A DNA stretch of 64,000 nucleotides from Sipunculus nudus (taxonomy: Eukaryota; Annelida; Sipuncula; Golfingiida; Sipunculidae): positions 64,498,118 to 64,562,117 of the forward strand of contig CM049317.1 in NCBI GenBank assembly GCA_026874595.1. The letters run 5' to 3'. This document shows positions 34,521-47,860 of this stretch, in pieces. The notes below the pieces were generated by a model. That model saw nothing but the letters and a program-made list of their open reading frames with translations, searched no databases and was not told the DNA's origin. The position numbers and the translations under genes were made by a program. Position 1 is the first letter of the stretch. Every line of letters starts with the position of its first letter.

Positions 34521-37500
34521 TCCTGAGGGATATGTGAAAATGGTTCATTTATCTCAACCTAGACTGACTGTCACTTAACATACATCATTGGCTCGAGTTT
34601 AATCCCAAAATGATTATAACTTACAAGAGCACTACTGAAGGCCGAATGACCACAAAAAATCTTATCCCTTTAGCTGTGTAAAGGCATTCTCAACCTCCCA
34701 GCATACTTTTGTAACATGATATCCAAACGATGGATTTTTTTGCCAGACTGCTATGCTTGATGGTTTTGATTGGTTTCTGTGTTTTTTTTGACATTGCAGA
34801 TTTGATCAGTATAGGGACTATTTAAAGACAGACAGGTATCATTCCATGCCCAGAAAGTCTATGTTTCTGTTGAATATTGAATGAGCTTGAGAGATTTTGT
34901 TTGAAATCAGATATGGATAAAAAGATTGCTATTTGGGGAACAAGCAATTCAGACATTTAGCCCAGAAATGTCATTTTGGCACTGTATTTGAACAAGAAAG
35001 CAGCAAGCGTAAGCCAGGTTGTGTGACTGTCAGTTCTTATTTGGAGAATAACATGTAAGACGCTTCAAGATCAGGAGGTTTGCTTCAAGAACCACTTTCT
35101 TGCAGCTAGACTTTCTCAGCCAATGAGTGACTAGGTTTTCAAAGGAGATCTGTCCATTTCTTTCGATAACAGTTCAGCTTAATGCTATTTTTAACTCATG
35201 AGTCTGTTCAGCTCCAGTGATTAATTCTGACAAGTATTTAAAAGATGTTATATGAATAATGGTTAAATCTGGACTTCAGAGTCAAAATGACAGTACATTG
35301 TTGCTTTTGTGGCTACAAATAAATCCAGTTGTCATTTTCTTTGTTTAAATGTTTTATGCTTGAAAAAATGTGCTTTATCTTTCACTGATTATCTGCCTTC
35401 TATGAGTTTTGATAAATGAAAGTAATATGATTATTAGTGTCTGGAAATTTAAATTTTTTCCTTTATGGCAGAAAGCTTATTTATTTTATGAAACACTAGG
35501 GTTCATTAAACCATGGAAAGACATTAAAATAACATGAAACAATATCTTTAAAATACCTAGACATTGTAGAATGTTTTCATAGGCCAAAGGTTAATTAATT
35601 ATGTCATTTCACCATGGTTTCAGATTATAATTTCTTTGCCTTAAAAATGTCAGATCAGTTGTTTATTTCAGAGTTAATTATTTTTTTTCATTCAACTTTT
35701 AAGGCCTTGCTCATTTCAGGAAAAATTCAGTGTTTTAGTGCAGAGAACCTGAAATTTTGAAACATGCAGTGGTGTTAAACAAAATGTCTGCCAAATTCAT
35801 CCAGGTTTTATCACTTTAGCTCTGTTGAAATCATTAACTGTGCCAATGGCAGGATGGTCAATTGATTTTAAAGCAATGAATCATGCGAGGCAAAACGTAG
35901 AACATACATGCAGCACAAGTTAATTGTTTAATGGATATGAATTTCGCAAAACACCATGCATTGTCTAATAGTTTGGTTCTTTCATTGTGTAAATGGTGAT
36001 AAACACTTCCTATGGGGAGCCACACATGCTATTTTAACTGTTGCTGCCATGTTGATGCCATAACAGAAGGACTGTAGCGACATCCATGGATTTAGCCATA
36101 GACTGAGATAGATAAATGGCAACTCAAGTGCGTTAATTCACATGTAGGCAGGGATGTCACCCAATGCTTGTCCGTGGGCTGAATATAGCACTTGTGGTGA
36201 CAGTTTGATGTGATTGGTTTAATGAGATAATGGAAGCAGTATCATAGATTCATTTACCCGTTCTCCAGCAGAGGTTTCAACAAGACAGCAGCATGCAAAG
36301 TGCCCATTTGCCGTAGATCTCCGGACAAGCTCAGGGCATTATTTCTCATTAAGGCATTGTTGTGCGGTGCTTTGTTGTTAATACTTCATGGTGTGAGCAG
36401 GTAAAAGATGTGCAGCTGATAAAATTGCAACATAAACAATAATTCCCAAAACCTTTTTTGTCCCACTCACCAACTGGTTTCCAGGAGGCTGTCGACTGAA
36501 TAGAGCTGAACCGAGCTGGTTTCCATGATGCGCTCTGTCATTTTTGCCTCAATTAGCTCATATCTAGATGGAAGTGCTTGATAGCTGTCCCAGTGGTAAT
36601 TGTTTTATTTTCCATATTTTCCATTAAATAACCACTGTTGTGCAATAGCACAGGAATCCTTAGGATATTATAGAAGTTTATGCATTCACCACCAAGCATC
36701 CAGGGACATCCTGTGATATTTGAGCGTTTGATTTTTTTTTAAATTTTAATTAGTCTGCTCTGCTGATTATCTGGCACCTGTTAATTAGAATTACTCAAGA
36801 AATGTGACAGCTGATGCTCAACAGGTTTTTAATGATATACCATAACCAGAATCAGTCTGTAAAATCTTAAATTTATCATTTTGCAACTTTGGATGGATTA
36901 TTTGAAAAAATCCCATGCATTACAACTATTTCAGTACCTGCATATTTTGTGTTATTTTGTGGGGCATGCCAGGTATTTTTCATGCAGGCTGTCATGTGCT
37001 TTCCAAAAGACTGAATTTATTATTTAGGGAAGACCATTGTATTGGTCAGCAGACAGGGTTTTAATAATGGTTGATAACAGTCATGAATCGTTTGTATGTG
37101 TTTTAGTGCAAAGAAAGGCACCTTGGCAAGTGACAGATGCAGAACAAAATGTGTAATCTTTTTCAATAGAAAAAACTGTGATAATAAATTTTACCAGATT
37201 TGAATTTTCTGTTTAACATTAGTTGGTATGAAAAAAAGGTTTAAATAAAAGTAGATCACCATTTGATAAATAATTTAACTGTCCACCTTGGGTGTCCCCT
37301 GTGTACATAAACCTTTTACATTAAAATTTATTATGTTATCAGATCTGTGTTATTTGACATATCCATTGATGAATTATCCTGCTTTTTTTAAAAACCAGAG
37401 ATTTCATTATGAGGTTTAGCATTAAATCAGTTATTTTATAAAATGTAAAAATCTTAAACATGTGTTCTTCCAGTGAATAAGTCTAGAATTACGGGGCATT

Positions 37501-40021
37501 AGGGATTGCCCAGAAGCATAAAGGAATTTGAATTATTGGGATTAATGATTTTCGCCAAATAAGTGAATGAGAAATGCTCTTCACATTTAGAAGAAATAGG
37601 TAAGATGATATATGAGATTTGTGCCAGATCTGGATATTTATGATTCACAAGGATAACGATATTAAGATGAATCCACAGAGGCGAGGGTCAGATATATATC
37701 ATATCAAGCAAGATGGGTTGTTCTGTTTAAAAAGTGTTGTATTAAAGGATGTGGCTTGCTCAAAGCTTTGAAAGTCCTTTTAATCAAATTTATGAAGCTG
37801 TAGATACACAGAGGATTAATTAAATATACCGCGGACTAATATGCTAGGATGCCTTCCGGTTAAATTGGAAAACGGACCATAAATATCAATATTGTTTCCT
37901 TCCTGTCAAATTGCTTGCTGTTCTTTTATTAAGGCACACAATGTCTAAACAATTACTTACCCTGAATAATTGCCATATTACCTGGAAATAACTGAGGCTC
38001 GTTAAGGTCTAGTGATGTATTTGTCATTAACTTGCGCAGCCATGGATAATTACTCCTGGCGGCACTGGGACAGATTGGGAAAACTTGGCAATGACCAACA
38101 GAAATGACTGTTTTTTGTCATATTTGAATCTTGATTTATTGACACCCATGTATAAAGCTAAATGAAAATCTGATTGCCATTAATTCATGGAATTGATTTT
38201 CATTTCTTCCCACAGGCAACATATGAGAGAAACAGATTTATTTGTTGTGGTTAAATGAAAGATCAGGAATTGAGTTTCTTAAATACATGACATAACACTA
38301 ATGAAATCAGATATTACAGCTGGTCTACTAGGGATCAAGTTCATAATATTTATATGGACTAATAAACTACGACTGTTGTCTTAATTTTTAACGTCCTGTT
38401 TAGACTCTCAGAATCCATTGAATTATTGATTCTTAACCTTTGATTCAATTCTCGATTCAACTCTTACTTCATTAGTAAATCTCAGACTTTTTACAAGGTA
38501 AAAACAGTTTTACCAAAATTGATTTGATTAAAATTCATTAAATAAATGCAAAATGTAGTTCTCCCTCTGTTGAGCCATAATGTTTCTGTGAGAGTGGAGT
38601 GATCAACCAGTGAATGTTTAATGTAGATTAAGGGCACATATGCAGTAAAGAGCTTTCACATCACAAAGTCCTCCATCAAACTTGAGAGCTCACAGAGGAC
38701 TTCCAGATGTTATGTGAAAAAAAATAATAATCAAAATGAATCAATTCAGAAATTAATAATTTAATTTTTCTGTTTGCAATTCAATGCATGGATTCTTCAA
38801 TGCATTGCTACACCCCTAATGTTTTAGAAGAAGCTCCAATGTTTTGGTCACTTGAAGTCCTAATATTTGGATGTTGCCATATTCGTGGGGGTATTAGTGA
38901 ATGTCTACCTTAAACAGTCTAGTGACTGGCACAATTTTCGGATGACCCTGTTTGAAACCAGGTCATAGAAGATGGTCACAGTTCCAGTGTACAGGTTGCA
39001 TGGAAGAGTTTAAAAGTACAAATTAATTCCTCACTGGTTTATATATATGAGAGTATCCAAGGTACTATTAATAGGCCCAGAATAATGATGGTGGAAAACA
39101 CCCAGCTTTTATCATGGTTAATCAGGCAGCTCCTCTTTCATGACCATGAAAAAATGGAAAGTCCACGAAAGTCATCTGGGATTGTTGGTTCTAATGATAT
39201 AAAGGATTAAAGTGTACTTAATTTCTCATTTGTGCATGCGGGCAAGATAAGAAACCTTGCACTGTGTGTTTCTTAATTATGGACACGATATGTATTTTGT
39301 ATCTTGGGTCATTACAGTAGTGATGGATTGATTTTGTTGTTTTGATATGAGAAGTAATGGCCCATTCATTGCAGTTTGTGTTCGGGAGATAAGGCAGAAA
39401 TACCATCAGCCTCAAGTTTTGATAACGCGGCCATGCTGGAGTCCTTGGTGAGAATATGTCCAGAATATATAATACTTTGGCATTAATACAATAAAGACAA
39501 ACCGCATGTGGCTCATTAATGATGTTTCATTGTCATCTATGTTTTGATTATAAATAATAGGAATACCAGAAAGCAAATATATTTCTTACCTAACCTTTTT
39601 GTATCACGCCAGAATGTCCCAGAGGTAGTATATCCACCATTGGCAGAATTTTGGAATAATTGTTCATCTCCTAGTGGATAATGCCTATTTTATGTCTGTT
39701 TATCAGTTGCTTAGTCCATGGGAATTCTGCAGCTGAAGTATATGGTCCATTTTATGGACTCAAGTAAAATCCAGTTAGTACTCATTTAGAATAGAAACTG
39801 AAAATGAGCATAAAAGCAATGTAAACGAAGCTAAGGAGAATGGCTCTCTTTATTATTACTTGGCCTAGACCTCAATCTTTTTTATCCAAATTATTCTAGA
39901 ACATGAAAATAAGGAGTTGAAAGCCATATGAGAAGAACAGTGTTTTTACATGTTCCCTTAAAGAAGTAAAGTGCATAATATTAATTTTACTTATTGGTCA
40001 TTCTACCTTCATTCTAAAACT
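34521..40021. other. Non-coding DNA right of the transposase remnant
   Basis: AT-rich without ORFs of interest. An acceptor-like tract at 34775-34799 is followed by a short open stretch (FDQYRDYLKTDR), phase-compatible with the ADAR linker exon, and a weak donor gtatca at 34834. I do not call it. Otherwise I see nothing specific. Confidence 0.45.
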
Positions 40022-40140
40022 ATTCCACTGAACCACTGCTTTCAGTATTGTGCTATGTATTGCTACCAGGAATTTGGCACAGGGTCAGGAACCTTTGGAC
40101 CAATTAGATTTGGATTTTGCAAGTGTAAACTTGGCAGGGA
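40022..40140. mobile_element. MITE family A, left half
   Basis: Begins like the copies at 20774 and 52066 (attccactgaaccactgctttcag, later ggcacagggtcagg, ggaccaatta). It breaks off at about 40140, where unrelated sequence starts. The matching right half is at 42112-42250, suggesting one copy split by an insert of about 2 kb. A 60-codon ORF through here is not believed. Confidence 0.55.
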
Positions 40141-42111
40141 ATAATTTATTAGGGCTCGCATCGCCGTTTGCTAATCAATTTGAAAATCCTGCGAAGCAAA
40201 CGAAAATTTGCATAGCAGTCACTGCGAATTAAAATTATTTGTATGAAAATTCATTCCGTGCTGAACATTTCTTTTTCTACTGAATTCCAAAAATAAAATA
40301 AGAATTCCACAGGCGTCCGTCATTCAGCGGCGACAAGTACGCAGCATCTGACCGTTCATACATGTATTAACAGTCTCTTAAAACGGCCACTAGGCGCCAC
40401 CTCTGATATCGGCATATTTTTCTGATAACGGTGGTATTCTTAAAGGCCACTATGCACCACCACCGGTATAAGTGTCAAGCCAATGACGACATCCGTCTAA
40501 TTTCAATTTTGTGAGACGCTCGACAGGGAGAGACACTCGATCGTTGACATTTTGTTATACTGCTTGGATTTCAGGGTAAACTTCATGTTATGTCTTTATT
40601 TTTATCAGCTGATAACTATCCCTATTATTTGCAATTGTTTCATATATTACCTTTATGTAAAATATTTTCGTTAAAATGGCTGCGAACATGTCACCTCCAT
40701 GTTTTCATTATGGAAATTCAGTTATTTTGGTAATGTGGGTATCCGATTGACGTATGTATTCTTTTAGCATCGCATTTGCGAGTTATGGAACTGTTGTACA
40801 CGGACTATTTCCCGCCATGAAATCACGTTAATGAAACAAAGTAAACACGCATGCGCTTAATATATTATGGATCTCTGATTGGCTCTCTTTCTGGGGTTGC
40901 TGGGCGGGGTCTATTACCGCCAATCGCGCTAAAGCCCTGAAAGGTCGGCACAAGCAAATAAACTGTCAATCAAATTCTCACAAAATGAAACGCTAAAAAT
41001 AGCATCAGGCACCTGCGTGTGCGTTATTTAGAGTGGCTAATACTGCGTTAAGCCCCTGCTTAAAGGGCTCCCAATCTTTTGTCAGTGATAGATGTACGAA
41101 CCTTGTGGCAAAAAGTTCTAAAATATGGTCATCGTTATATATTTTGGTTTGAAATATTTTTTATACCTGCTTCATTTTTTATTTGCAATTGTTTACAATT
41201 TTTGAGAGCTAAACTTTCACTTCATTTGATAGATTTTGCTTTTTATATTTTTTTTCAGAGGTGTTTTTTAATGATTGACAACAGATCATATCTAAAAGAT
41301 GATTTCACTGATATTTTAAATAAAAAGTGCTGTTTGCTTTTATTTTTTCTTGATCTATCTGACTGAGTGACCCTGATGAACCTGACATTGCTCTAATGTG
41401 CGTTTGTTTTTTTCATGGTATATTGCAAGGCTATTTTCATTTGTCTGAACTTTCTTTTATTTGTTGTAAGCTTTGTATTTCCACTGACCATATAACATAC
41501 TTCAAAGTTAACTGTTAATTTTGTAATTAGTCTCCTATACAGGTCATTTTAAACTTTCCAGCTTTTTTAGTAAGAAAGTGGTCTGATTTGTTTTACACAA
41601 ATGTTAATTTAGTGAAAATGATTAATTTATTTACAGTTTATTTAAATCAATGAAAGTTTTTTTTAATTAAAAGTAAAATGTCATGATTTTTTAGATAAGT
41701 ATTTTTACCAGCCCTTTTTGAAAGTGAGGATCTCCTGCAGATACTGAGAATACTTTATTGCACTAGACACTGAAAAAGGGCACATATAACTCCTATCTAT
41801 TCATTTCATCATTTCAGAAGTTGATATGGAAAAAGACGTTTTCTTTTTTTAACTTATGAATTTTATTTTTTTTTTCCCTCCTCCTCCCCACCTCTTTCCA
41901 TTTCTTCTTTCCAGAAACTATCTACTGAATATTTAAGGCCAAAATGGGAAATGTATAGGGGTTAAAGCCATGGTTTACAAAAAAATATATATTGAATTCA
42001 TTGAATATCACCTTCCGCACACAAACAAGCTAATCAAATTGAAGTACTTGCTAATCATTTTGTAAATTGATTAGCTACCATTGCTAGGCAATTTTGAAAA
42101 AGTAAATTATA
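40141..42111. mobile_element. Insert of about 2 kb between the two halves of a MITE, with GCTAATCAATT inverted repeats
   Basis: DNA separating the two MITE family A halves. Near its ends is a short imperfect inverted repeat: tttgctaatcaatttgaaaat at 40167-40187 against the reverse complement of 42056-42077. A second, direct copy of gctaatcaa lies at about 42028. The left 900 bp is noticeably richer in CpG than the rest of the window and carries a promoter-like cluster (40673-40925). The right kilobase is AT-rich. A 95-codon ORF at 41079-41366 is Phe/Leu/Ile-rich and probably chance. No transposase was recognised. It could be a non-autonomous transposon, a retained promoter segment between two independent MITE fragments, or both. 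Confidence 0.35.
40673..40925. promoter_or_regulatory. Promoter-like cluster: YY1, E2F, NRF1, CCAAT and GC-box motifs
   Basis: Within 250 bp there are exact or near-exact core-promoter motifs. AAAATGGCTGC (YY1-like) is at 40673-40683, TTTCCCGCC (E2F) at 40808-40816 and CGCATGCGC (NRF1) at 40848-40856. ATTGG (reverse CCAAT) is at 40878-40882, GGGCGGGG (Sp1/GC box) at 40902-40909 and CCAATC at 40920-40925. The surrounding 40.3-41.06 kb is CpG-richer than the window. The order, with CCAAT and GC boxes furthest right and the E2F and YY1 motifs to the left, best suits transcription leftward (minus strand) from about 40.78 kb. A bidirectional promoter is possible. No first coding exon was recognised. 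Confidence 0.4.
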
Positions 42112-42250
42112 CCCTGACTTGGTCAGACAAATGATACCCTGCTTTCACTGGTCAGAAAATTCCTTAATGGACCTTGTGGCCCAAACTTCCTGGTGGGGAA
42201 ACCCTGATATTGAAAGCATTCATTAAGTGGAATGAGTTGTAGAACAAATG
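42112..42250. mobile_element. MITE family A, right half
   Basis: Matches the right side of the 20774-20997 copy: cttggtcagac, a gatacc block, a tggaccttgtggccc block, cttcctggtgggg, and the end aagtggaatgagttgtagaacaaatgta, compared with aggtggaagaagttatagaacaaatgta at about 20990-21017. No left half lies directly upstream. It is found instead at 40022. Confidence 0.55.
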
Positions 42251-45200
42251 TATTGTGACCGCTGGATAAGGTCAGTGTCAAAGATAACTGTTACTCTTCG
42301 TTTCCCCTTTAATTCTCTGGTTATTGCAAAATGATTACATACTGTGATATTGACAACTTTTGACAAAGATCATGATCACATATTTCATGTGATAGCAAGA
42401 GTTTGACAGGTGTTATTTCTTGAAAATGTGAATGGTATAAAGAATTTCCCAAAACTTGCATTTGGATGAAAATTCTCAAATCACAGTAAATTAGAGAATT
42501 TTCATCAGCATAATATGCCTTTTTTTTGCAATCACAACTGTGCTACTAAGTACCAGCTCAGATGTACCACTGATGTAGAACATATTATGGTATATCATTT
42601 GTGGTATCAGCTTGGTTATAAGTCCTCTGTCACATCACTATGTGATTGTCTCCTTGTCACATAATTTAGATGGTGACATCGGTGTGTTAGCACTTATTGC
42701 AACTTTAGTCATTCACCATTTCTATGTATGATATTTATGACATCAACTTGTTGTTTCAAAGGTCTTTCAGGACAAAATACAAAGGTTGAAACAAATGATT
42801 TCCAAATGTCAGGTTTATTCAAAGACCTGATAAAGGTTATGAAACTTATGTTTCTAACTACAGGGTGAGTAATTTATGAAGGCAGGTACATGGAAGCAAC
42901 ATTAATCAGTAAACTGACCTACATGGAACTGGCTTGTCAATACTGATCACCATGAGTAGTTTGAAATATCAGTGAGCCATACCAGGTTTGACTTTGTCAA
43001 TCAACCGGGAAAAATATCGGGGTGAAAGGATGGAACCAACAAGAGTTCCAGATTGAATAAAGGGATTTCTTTTTCCATGGTTGTCATGTCTGTGTAAGTG
43101 AACTTTTTCATGTGTTAAACAAGGTTCAGAGTAAAGGGAGAAAAAATACAAAAGATAAAAAGATCAATGTCCAAGAATTCCATAACAAATGAGGCTATAA
43201 AAGTTAAGCAAAATTAGTTTTTGCTTTTCACTTTTGTGTAGTTTTAATTCAAATGTGTCCAAATAACAGTTGACCAAAAAATCAACTTTTCTCACAGGGT
43301 TCAACCCATTTCAGTTGTGATTGTATGCAGAATCTTGTGCAAGGATGGTCTCATTTGACTAAGGTATGTAGCGGCAAACTACCGGATATGTTCCAAACTG
43401 GGATTAATATCATTGTCTGACTCATTGGAATGATGTGGTATTTACAGTGCCACCTATCCCTTCATAGCTGAACTTCGGTGCTGTTGACTGAAAAACTTGG
43501 TAAACACATTTCCATAATTTTTCCTTCAACAATGACCATACATTTTAACTGTAAAATGGCTGCTGTGCCTTTACTGTTATAACAGAAATGATGAAGAAAG
43601 AAAAGATTCAAGATCACACCAGTGGAAAGGACAAAAAAAAAAAATAGGGGGTTCCATTTTGGTAGACTTGTATTCAGAATATTGAACTTTTTTCAGCTTA
43701 GGTCATAATTTTAAGAACATGGTATTCAGATTACCCAGGGTAAGGTACAAGTGATGTGCTGGAGGAAAATGAAAAAACCTCAGGAGGCACAGTAGTCTCA
43801 TTCTTATACACTTCAACAAGACACCTGGTGTTTGAATTTTATACCAGTATCACAATAGTATTGTCCATTTTGATTTATTGAAAAGAGCTATGGTTGCAGT
43901 ATGAATTTCATAACACCAGTATGCTGTAGAAAGTTTGAAATTACATCTTTACATGTAATCATATCTTTATGCATTAGTCATGTTGGATAACATCTAATGA
44001 TTAATGACATGTATTGTGCATTAGTGGAGTTAAGTTACACCAACCATTTAATGATATAGTGTTGTTTTTTAACAGTTCTGGATTATATTTGCTTCCATGG
44101 TTTCAGTTACATCTATCCCAAACTTATTCATATCCTGGCAGATATTCCTCAAAGCTATTTCCAGCATTAGCAGAGTAAAATTACATACCACTTTTAATGG
44201 ATCTGGCAGATTTCATACTCCTGTAATCTATTGTTCCAACATATCTAATCATATACCAGTAGAAGAAAAAAATTTTCCTGTTCTGTTTGTGAATTGTCTT
44301 AAGATAATTTTGCTAATGGAATTGAAGTAATTTCTTTCCTTTCTTTCATCCTTTTTGTTTCTTTCTTCCCAACAATTCATGAGCTCTTTAAAATACATGT
44401 CCTTTCAAAATTGTAAGTGAAAAGTATTACGCATTCCTATTTTTAATTTCAAATGTATTCAGCTATTTTAGTTTTTGCTTTGCTTATCAAACATATTTTT
44501 ATTTTAAATACTAAATACATGTTTCTCAACATTATGCGACATGTTTGAGGCGAGTGTGATAAATTTCTGTGTCAGGACTGAAGTAAAACCTGTAGATGAC
44601 ATGACTTTGCTCAGGCACGGATCAGTGATTGACGCGATATCCTTTCAGCATGTAGCAGAGAGTGCCATCCCAGAAACAAGAATAAATTCAAGAGCTATAT
44701 TTGAATTTTTTTATGCCCAAGAGGTGATTTTCCATTTAAGAGGGATGTTTGGCTGGTTTGAGATGCTGACATGAGTTGGCTATTTCTTGACCTAGTTCCA
44801 ATCATGTGTTTATAGATGCTGGTAGAATTGCCCACTTATGCCTAGTATGGTAACCAGATTTCTGATTAGTACATTTGGATGGGATTGCTTCCTTATCTTA
44901 AGGCGTACTCGACTCTGGCTCAGGAGCAGGAAATCGGCAAATGTTAGATGGCCGTTCCCAGTGGGAGGGCTTCTGCTGATACAAACCATGTTTTTGTTTG
45001 CGTACACACAAAAAAACTGCAGCAGTTTGTTTATTGCCCATGTGATTTCTCCAGGGAATGAGCATGGTGTGTTTTGCAATTGAATGATCAGAGATGCTTC
45101 CCATGTTCAATGGATGTGCATGCAGGGATCACTCTGTTTGCACATTGGGTTTTCTACCTGACCAGCGCCCCAAATATTCATTAAATTACCGGCGGCGAGA

Positions 45201-47860
45201 ATCAGCAACAGGTTTTCAATGTATCAACCCACACTTTGTGAGACCACAAGAGTGTGTAATCAGTGTGGCCACAGTGCGGTAATTTGGAAATTCCATTGAG
45301 GAATACCATTTTTCTCTCCTGTGTCTCATTATTCAAACGTTAAGACACACAATCATATTGGAACTGAATTTTATCATTTGCACAATATTTGTTTGACAGT
45401 TTTGAGAAATTGTTGGCACAATTTTGCGAGATGAAACAAAGTGACATGAAGATACAGTCAAAGTGAGACTATTAATTGAATCAACAATCGTAATAATGGC
45501 ATGCTTTATTAATAATCCAGATATGCAGGAATAAAATATCCTGTAATTATGATGTATTGTTGTATTTACAGATTCCAAGGTATGTATAATTATGAAGTAT
45601 TGTCGTTAATTACAAGCCATTAAAGATTAATGCTGCATTGATCATTTAGGCACTGATATGTTTGATAATTATTCAAATAGACAGTTTTTTTTTCAGCAAT
45701 TTATTCAGTTTAAATTAATTGATTTAATCATAAATTGAGATAATTGCATTATGTTGACAGAATGACACTTAAACTACTGACAGATAATTTAACATTCAGC
45801 TAGTTAGGAAATGTAACTTCATATCAGTGTAACTTCTGTCAATACAAAATTTAATATGTCAGTATTTGTAGAGGCCTTTATATCTGAATTTATATTTGCT
45901 TAAGATTTCCTTGGAATTTCTAAACTGTATGTCATAATTTTTATTATATCAATTTCACTCAACTTCTCAGATTTAAGCTGAGATCGTGCTTAATCATGTC
46001 AGTCTGTTGTCTGTGTTGTCTGTGGTATGCAATCTTCACGACAATAGTTATGCTAAATTATAACTTATCATGAATATTAAGAAAATTCAAATTATGTATA
46101 AGTTATTCAAAGCAATATTTTTTTTGTATTCTCTCATTTATGAGTGCAAGTAATGTAAGTACCTTTTTAATTTCTTGTGACCAATATATTATCTGAAGAA
46201 ATCAGAATCTTTGTTTCATCACTGAGCAGGAATTCTGGTAGTGATATTGCATGGCCAACCTAAGAACATCTCCATTTGATACACAAAACAGGGTTTATTG
46301 TTCCTCAGGCTTGACGTAACACAATTGTCCTCCAGGAAGTCATAAATACGACAAACCAGTCTGCTCTCTCGTGATTTACCGGACTTGCTTCAGTCGCATC
46401 TTTATAGGTTCAGCTGGATGACTTCCTATATTTTCATCTGTTCTTGTGCTGAAAGTAACCTGATTGGTTACTCAATTAGTTGCTGATTTTACAAAAGTCT
46501 TAATCAGTCCTATTAGTAGCTTTTGCATAATGTATCATGCTGGCTTCATCACGTGGTGGGTTACATTAATATGTCATGACTTTTTGTTTTTCTGTAGAAG
46601 AAACTTGTATGTTTTACTTGTCTAAAGGAAACCTTGGGTCTTTGATTCAGAGTAAGATAACTATACATTTCATTTCATGGGATTCATTAATATAGTAAAC
46701 ACTATTAAATATTAATATGGTTATCTATCAAACATAGAGATGAAAAACAAAGTTTCCTCTTGAGAAGAGGCATAGTTCTCATAACAATGCATCTTCACAT
46801 CCTGGATGAATGTTTTGCATTTAATTGTGTATCTGTCTTAAGATGTGTCAGGAAATGATTATCTGGTTAGTACTGTGAAGAGCAATCACTTTCATCCAGG
46901 AATCGAGACTAGTGAGGTCAAGCTATCCCCACAGGCCCCTCTGACAGATTGCCACCTTTAGTACACTGTCAGTATTTTTTTATTTACATTGTTATATATG
47001 GTGGTGACACCTTTTTGACATCTTTTCAGGATTCGACTGTTCATTGTCCTAAGAAAAGTGTTGCGAGCCATCCTGAAAATCCTCAAAAACATTTAAAATG
47101 AGTTCCCCTTTTTCCAGTCTGGGAAAAACCAGGGAGCTTTAGAATCTAAAAATGCCTCATGGAATAATTTGCGAATTTAACAGGTTCTAAAGAGAAAGTG
47201 GACATTTCCCTTGTCTCATATCCAAGCAGTATATCTAGAGGATGATTTTGCTGATACAACAGTTAGGTGTGTTATTTCCATATAATGTTGAAATCATGTG
47301 AATTTATCACAGTAGTGTTACATGGATATGGTGCTTGTCTGAGGTGTCAGTGCTTCATGTGATCAACAGCTGAATCATCACATTGTTTTAAAAATCTGAG
47401 TTTCTTCAAGCAAGTGAAAGGTATACATATTTTATCAGTAAATGTAATAACATGTGTAATTGTCATCTTTTCATTGACATATTAGTACATACATCTGCCT
47501 AAGCAGTCACTATTTATCAGATGATTAATGGAAGCACTTTGAACATATCCATTTCTAAAATATTATGAAATATGTATATATTGTGGATAAGTATTAGTGG
47601 AATATTTTCTTTTCTTTATTATTGTCAAAATTTCTCAAATCGTGACGCACTTCTTTTGTACACCTTAGACTAAAATATTTGGTTTCTGTCATGTTAAGTC
47701 AGGGTAAATATTAATTAAATCATCTGTTTCAGGATCATTTAATCCAGATGGCTTGCACGTGCCTTTCCTTCCCTGGTGTACCTAATACTGGCTGACTTAA
47801 CATGAATTTACTCAATTTGGAGCCCACAAGTGACATGGGAGTCTTGTGATATGGAAAAAG
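42251..47860. other. Non-coding DNA
   Basis: AT-rich. A less AT-rich block at 44540-45290 holds overlapping chance ORFs on both strands and might be a conserved element or an old insertion, but no family is recognisable. Confidence 0.45.

Noticed and set aside
34800-34833. Short exon-like segment FDQYRDYLKTDR after a T-rich acceptor
   Set aside because: The phase fits, but the donor gtatca is weak and nothing identifies the residues.
40676-40753. ATG in good context (AAAATGG) inside the promoter-like cluster
   Set aside because: Only 25 codons. The same bases are better explained as a YY1-like motif, and the other promoter motifs lie on the wrong side for plus-strand transcription.
41079-41366. 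95-codon Phe/Leu/Ile-rich ORF
   Set aside because: Composition reflects T-rich DNA. No conserved pattern.
47040-47098. Acceptor cttttcag followed by an open stretch (DSTVHCPKKSVASHPEN)
   Set aside because: Ends in a stop after 23 codons. No family resemblance and no other exon to join.
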